The position numbers were made by a program, and so were the translations under genes. From Novosphingobium sp. (GTDB lineage Bacteria; Pseudomonadota; Alphaproteobacteria; Sphingomonadales; Sphingomonadaceae): a DNA stretch of 55,279 nucleotides. A model generated the notes under the pieces. It was not told the origin of the DNA and did not search any database. It worked only from the letters and a program-made list of their open reading frames with translations. Of this stretch, positions 52,883 to 55,279 are shown in pieces. Each line of letters starts with the position of its first letter. Position 1 is the first letter of the stretch. The stretch spans positions 1 through 55,279 of the forward strand of contig NZ_JAUYRV010000043.1 in assembly GCF_030696665.1 (NCBI RefSeq), given 5' to 3'.

Positions 52883-53384
52883 GCGCGCCTGTGCGAAGCG
52901 GCGCTGGCTCGCTATCGGTGTCGTTGGCCTCACGCTGACGACAGGCTCGGTCGTTGCAGACTGGCGCGACGATCATGCGATCCTGATCAACACCACCCAA
53001 TCAATGCCCGAATGGGCCTTCTTCATCGACAGGGGCCGCATGCCCCGGCGCGGCGATCTGGTCGTCTTCGCACCACCGGACACTTCTTTGATCCGCGCGC
53101 ATTTCGGACAACGAGGTGCAACCTTTGCCAAGCGCGCGCTTGGCATGCCTGGTGACCTCATTGCACGGCATGGGCAGACCGTTTTCATCAACGGCGCACC
53201 AGTCGCGCAGCTCAAGGCCCACACAACGCGCGGCGAAACGCTGACCCCAGGCCCTACCGGTAAAGTGCCCCAAGGCTGCTATTATGCAGGTACCGCACAC
53301 AAGGATGGCTTTGACAGCCGCTACGCCGAGATCGGCTTTGTCTGTAAGCGACAGATCATTGGCTCGGGCGATGCGGCATTATGA
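52866..53384 (+). CDS. traF: S26-family signal peptidase of the conjugation system (TraF type)
   Basis: This 172-residue membrane-anchored serine protease has a catalytic Ser-Lys dyad: S46 in TTQSMPEW and K89 in FAKRALGMPGD, with HKDGFDSRYAEIGFV near the C-terminus. It probably matures the pilin or other Tra precursors. The name follows the TraF-peptidase usage of other plasmids and is distinct from the F-plasmid thioredoxin-like TraF. ATG 52866 sits inside the end of trbI. Confidence 0.88.
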   Translation: MPEAAERACAKRRWLAIGVVGLTLTTGSVVADWRDDHAILINTTQSMPEWAFFIDRGRMPRRGDLVVFAPPDTSLIRAHFGQRGATFAKRALGMPGDLIARHGQTVFINGAPVAQLKAHTTRGETLTPGPTGKVPQGCYYAGTAHKDGFDSRYAEIGFVCKRQIIGSGDAAL

Positions 53385-54133
53385 CGCGCTGGACGAGCAA
53401 CGTTTCGGTCCGTTTTGGTGCGGCCCTTGTCAGCGTGAGCATTGTCAGCGTGGCCCTTGTCGGCGTGGCCCTTGTCGGGGCGGGCATTGTCGGGGCGGGC
53501 ATTGTCGGGGTGGGCATTGTCTCTGCGTCCGCTCCCGTATCGGCGATCGATCATGGCAAGATGGGCGAGACCTTCCCCATCATCGAGCCCGACATGCTTA
53601 CCGTCATTGCGGCGCGGTTGCAGACCCTCGCAGCCACAGGTGGCATTACGCAGTTGCAGGCCAGAATGCAGCAAACAGCAGTTGCCAGCATTCGTCGCCC
53701 CGCGCAGGTGGCGGGCCTGAGCCCCGCGCAAGACCGCCGCGAATGGCTGTTCGACCCCTCAGTCGTTCTACAGCAGGATGTGTTCGGTGCCCACGGCGAG
53801 CGCATTGCCGCTAAGGGCACTCGGGTCAATCCGCTGGCACTTGTCCCGATGCCAAGTGCGCTGGTCTTCGTCGATGGTCGCCGGATGTCGGAGCTCGCCT
53901 GGGCCACGCGTCACTGGAAGCCGGGCGAAGCCAAGATCATTTTCGTGGCCGGCTCGCCCTTCGATGCGATGAAACCCTTCAAGCGCCGCTTCTGGTTCGA
54001 CCAGCGTGGTGCGCTGGTTGCCCGCTTCGGCATCCGTCACACGCCTGCGGTCGTAACGGCGGCCGATCAGCAGCTCAGGATTTGCGAGATACCCATCGGC
54101 GAGGGGCCTTCCCCACACAAGGCCGTGTTATGA
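53381..54133 (+). CDS. traW: Type-F conjugation protein TraW
   Basis: This 250-residue periplasmic protein includes TraW features: a GETFPIIEPDMLTVI start of the mature part, RREWLFDPSVVLQQDVFGAH and RFWFDQRGALVARFGIRHTP. Its signal-peptide helix is swollen by six or so 15-base tandem units (53425-53522) encoding VSVALVGVALVGAGIV-like repeats, making the hydrophobic stretch unusually long. It acts with TraU and TrbC in pilus assembly. It overlaps traU by ATGA. Confidence 0.9.
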   Translation: MTRWTSNVSVRFGAALVSVSIVSVALVGVALVGAGIVGAGIVGVGIVSASAPVSAIDHGKMGETFPIIEPDMLTVIAARLQTLAATGGITQLQARMQQTAVASIRRPAQVAGLSPAQDRREWLFDPSVVLQQDVFGAHGERIAAKGTRVNPLALVPMPSALVFVDGRRMSELAWATRHWKPGEAKIIFVAGSPFDAMKPFKRRFWFDQRGALVARFGIRHTPAVVTAADQQLRICEIPIGEGPSPHKAVL

Positions 54134-55140
54134 TCCGGAGCCTGTGCGCAGTCCTGCTTGCACTGTTGCTCCTCGGTGCGAGCGTGACGCCGGCCAAGGC
54201 GGCAGGTGCGCCGTGCCATGGCAGCTTCGTCAATCCGATCACCGACGTTTGCTGGTCCTGCTTGTTCCCGCTTTCGGTCGGCGGCCTGGCCATCTGGAAA
54301 GGCTCGCGCCCCGACCCGAAGAATCCTTCGTTTCCGCTATGCGCCTGTGGCAGCCCGATTCCGCGCATCGGGATTTCGATCGGCTTCTGGGAGCCGGCAA
54401 GGCTCGTCGATGTCACCAACAAGCCATGGTGCTTCCCGAACCTTGGCGGCATCCGCCTCGATCCCGGCTTCGATATTGGCGGTGGCCATGTCCAGGGCGC
54501 GAGCCAGGTCGGCGGCAAGGCGCAGAACAGTTCGCAGTGGCAAGCGCACTACTACATCTACCCGCTGCTCTACTGGATGGAGATCCTGACCGATTTCCTG
54601 TGCTTCGAGCAGACGACATTCGACATCGCCTATGTCACCGAACTCGACCCGCTCTGGCAGGATTCGGCGCTGACCTCGATCCTCAATCCCGAAGTCGCCC
54701 TGTTCGCCAATCCTGCCGCGATGGCAGCCTGCGCAGCCGACTGCGTGGCGTCGACCGCAAAGCTGCCGATCGACCAATTGTTCTGGTGCGCGGGCTGCAA
54801 TGGCAGCATGTACCCGCTCAACGGTCACGTCGCCGCGCATGTGACCCCGGTTCAGGCCTCGCGCCTGGTTGCCACGCGAATGCTTTACAAGATGCATCGC
54901 AGCGGGCTTGCCTGGGGCACGATGGGCTCCAAAGCCTTGTGCTCGAAATACCTGATGCCGGTCATGCGCAAGCAGCAGTACCGCTTGCAAATGACCAATC
55001 CCACCGCGACGGTGAAGGGGCGCTACGCCTGCGCCCCCATCGGTGCGACGACGATCAACCCTGAGACCGGCAAGAGCTATCCCGTCAAGGGTGAGGACTT
55101 TGGCTATCTTGTCTGGCGCAAACGCAATTGCTGCGCATGA
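54130..55140 (+). CDS. traU: Type-F conjugation protein TraU
   Basis: This 336-residue periplasmic protein has a signal peptide (MIRSLCAVLLALLLLGASVT, then PAKA). It has many Cys (CHGSFVNPITDVCWSCLFP, CACGSP, CFPNLGG, CAADC, CAGCNG), a TraU hallmark that explains the DsbC-type gene in the operon. The central YIYPLLYWMEILTDFLC and C-terminal YLMPVMRKQQYRLQM are family segments. It is complete and ends 139 bp before the window edge; trbC and traN would be expected next. Confidence 0.93.
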   Translation: MIRSLCAVLLALLLLGASVTPAKAAGAPCHGSFVNPITDVCWSCLFPLSVGGLAIWKGSRPDPKNPSFPLCACGSPIPRIGISIGFWEPARLVDVTNKPWCFPNLGGIRLDPGFDIGGGHVQGASQVGGKAQNSSQWQAHYYIYPLLYWMEILTDFLCFEQTTFDIAYVTELDPLWQDSALTSILNPEVALFANPAAMAACAADCVASTAKLPIDQLFWCAGCNGSMYPLNGHVAAHVTPVQASRLVATRMLYKMHRSGLAWGTMGSKALCSKYLMPVMRKQQYRLQMTNPTATVKGRYACAPIGATTINPETGKSYPVKGEDFGYLVWRKRNCCA

Positions 55141-55279
55141 GCGCCGTGACGGCGCAGAAAGGAAATATGTATGTAATTTAACATCATGTTCCTTTCGATC
55201 GTCTTGCTGACGATCGACCGGTGGCTGCGATGCCACCCCACCCGGCGGAAGGAGTCGGGGCGGAAGGGGGTCTCCAAGA
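55141..55279. other. Hairpin-rich segment after traU
   Basis: Three stem-loops follow traU: GCGCCGT/ACGGCGC (55141-55155), CGATCGTC/GACGATCG (55197-55217) and GGTGGC/GCCACC just after. None has a U-run, so they may be processing or stability elements rather than terminators. The window ends here. Confidence 0.45.

Overview
The window looks like accessory DNA, probably a plasmid or an integrated conjugative element, from a sphingomonad (Novosphingobium/Sphingobium type). The reasons are the luxI-phyH gene pair, the lasso-peptide cluster with a FecI/FecR/STN-TonB receptor and an Atxe2-like isopeptidase, the style of the TonB receptors, the high G+C content, and a Type-F conjugation operon. I saw no rRNA, tRNA or CRISPR array. 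All family calls come from reading motifs; no database search was run.

Region 1 (1-12,550) is a signalling and lasso-peptide island. On the + strand it runs: N-truncated luxR, luxI, phyH, gntR, ECF sigma (FecI type), anti-sigma (FecR type), a TonB receptor with STN domain, and a lasso isopeptidase. Most junctions overlap by a few bases. On the - strand, facing it, is a compact biosynthetic operon: a 44-residue precursor (absent from simple ORF calls because it is short), a fused B1-B2 leader peptidase, and an asparagine-synthetase-like cyclase. Together these would make, export/import and linearise a lasso peptide with a predicted G1-D8 ring. There is no ABC exporter gene, as is usual for the isopeptidase-type clusters.

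Region 2 (12,550-23,600) is a graveyard of mobile DNA. It holds a decayed nucleotidyltransferase-HEPN gene, a lytic transglycosylase, two integrase C-terminal scars in opposite orientation, a RES/Xre toxin-antitoxin pair with a 24-bp palindromic operator, an IS66 scar, an S1/P1 nuclease, a Y-polymerase fragment, two SDR genes, a DODA-type dioxygenase, a DUF3861 gene opposite a MarR regulator, and an IS5-family element that needs a -1 frameshift. A 169-bp double-hairpin element occurs twice (9453 and 14854), each time supplying the TAG stop of a reverse-strand gene.

Region 3 (23,600-41,400) carries cargo: a soluble four-PAS chemoreceptor with a triple-CheW protein, a siderophore-type TonB receptor with two inner-membrane partners, an EnvZ/OmpR-type pair, an EF-hand protein, two sterol-desaturase-family hydroxylases around a LysR regulator, and a large S9 peptidase. 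Two 137-bp relatives of a dispersed repeat bracket much of it (27,426 and 41,586).

Region 4 (41,850-55,279) starts with an IS5 scar, a FixJ-like regulator with a degenerate receiver and an HTH protein, then a Type-F conjugation operon traA-L-E-K-B-dsbC-V-C-orf-trbI-traF(S26)-traW-traU, nearly all genes overlapping. The operon is cut by the window edge, where a run of hairpins follows traU.
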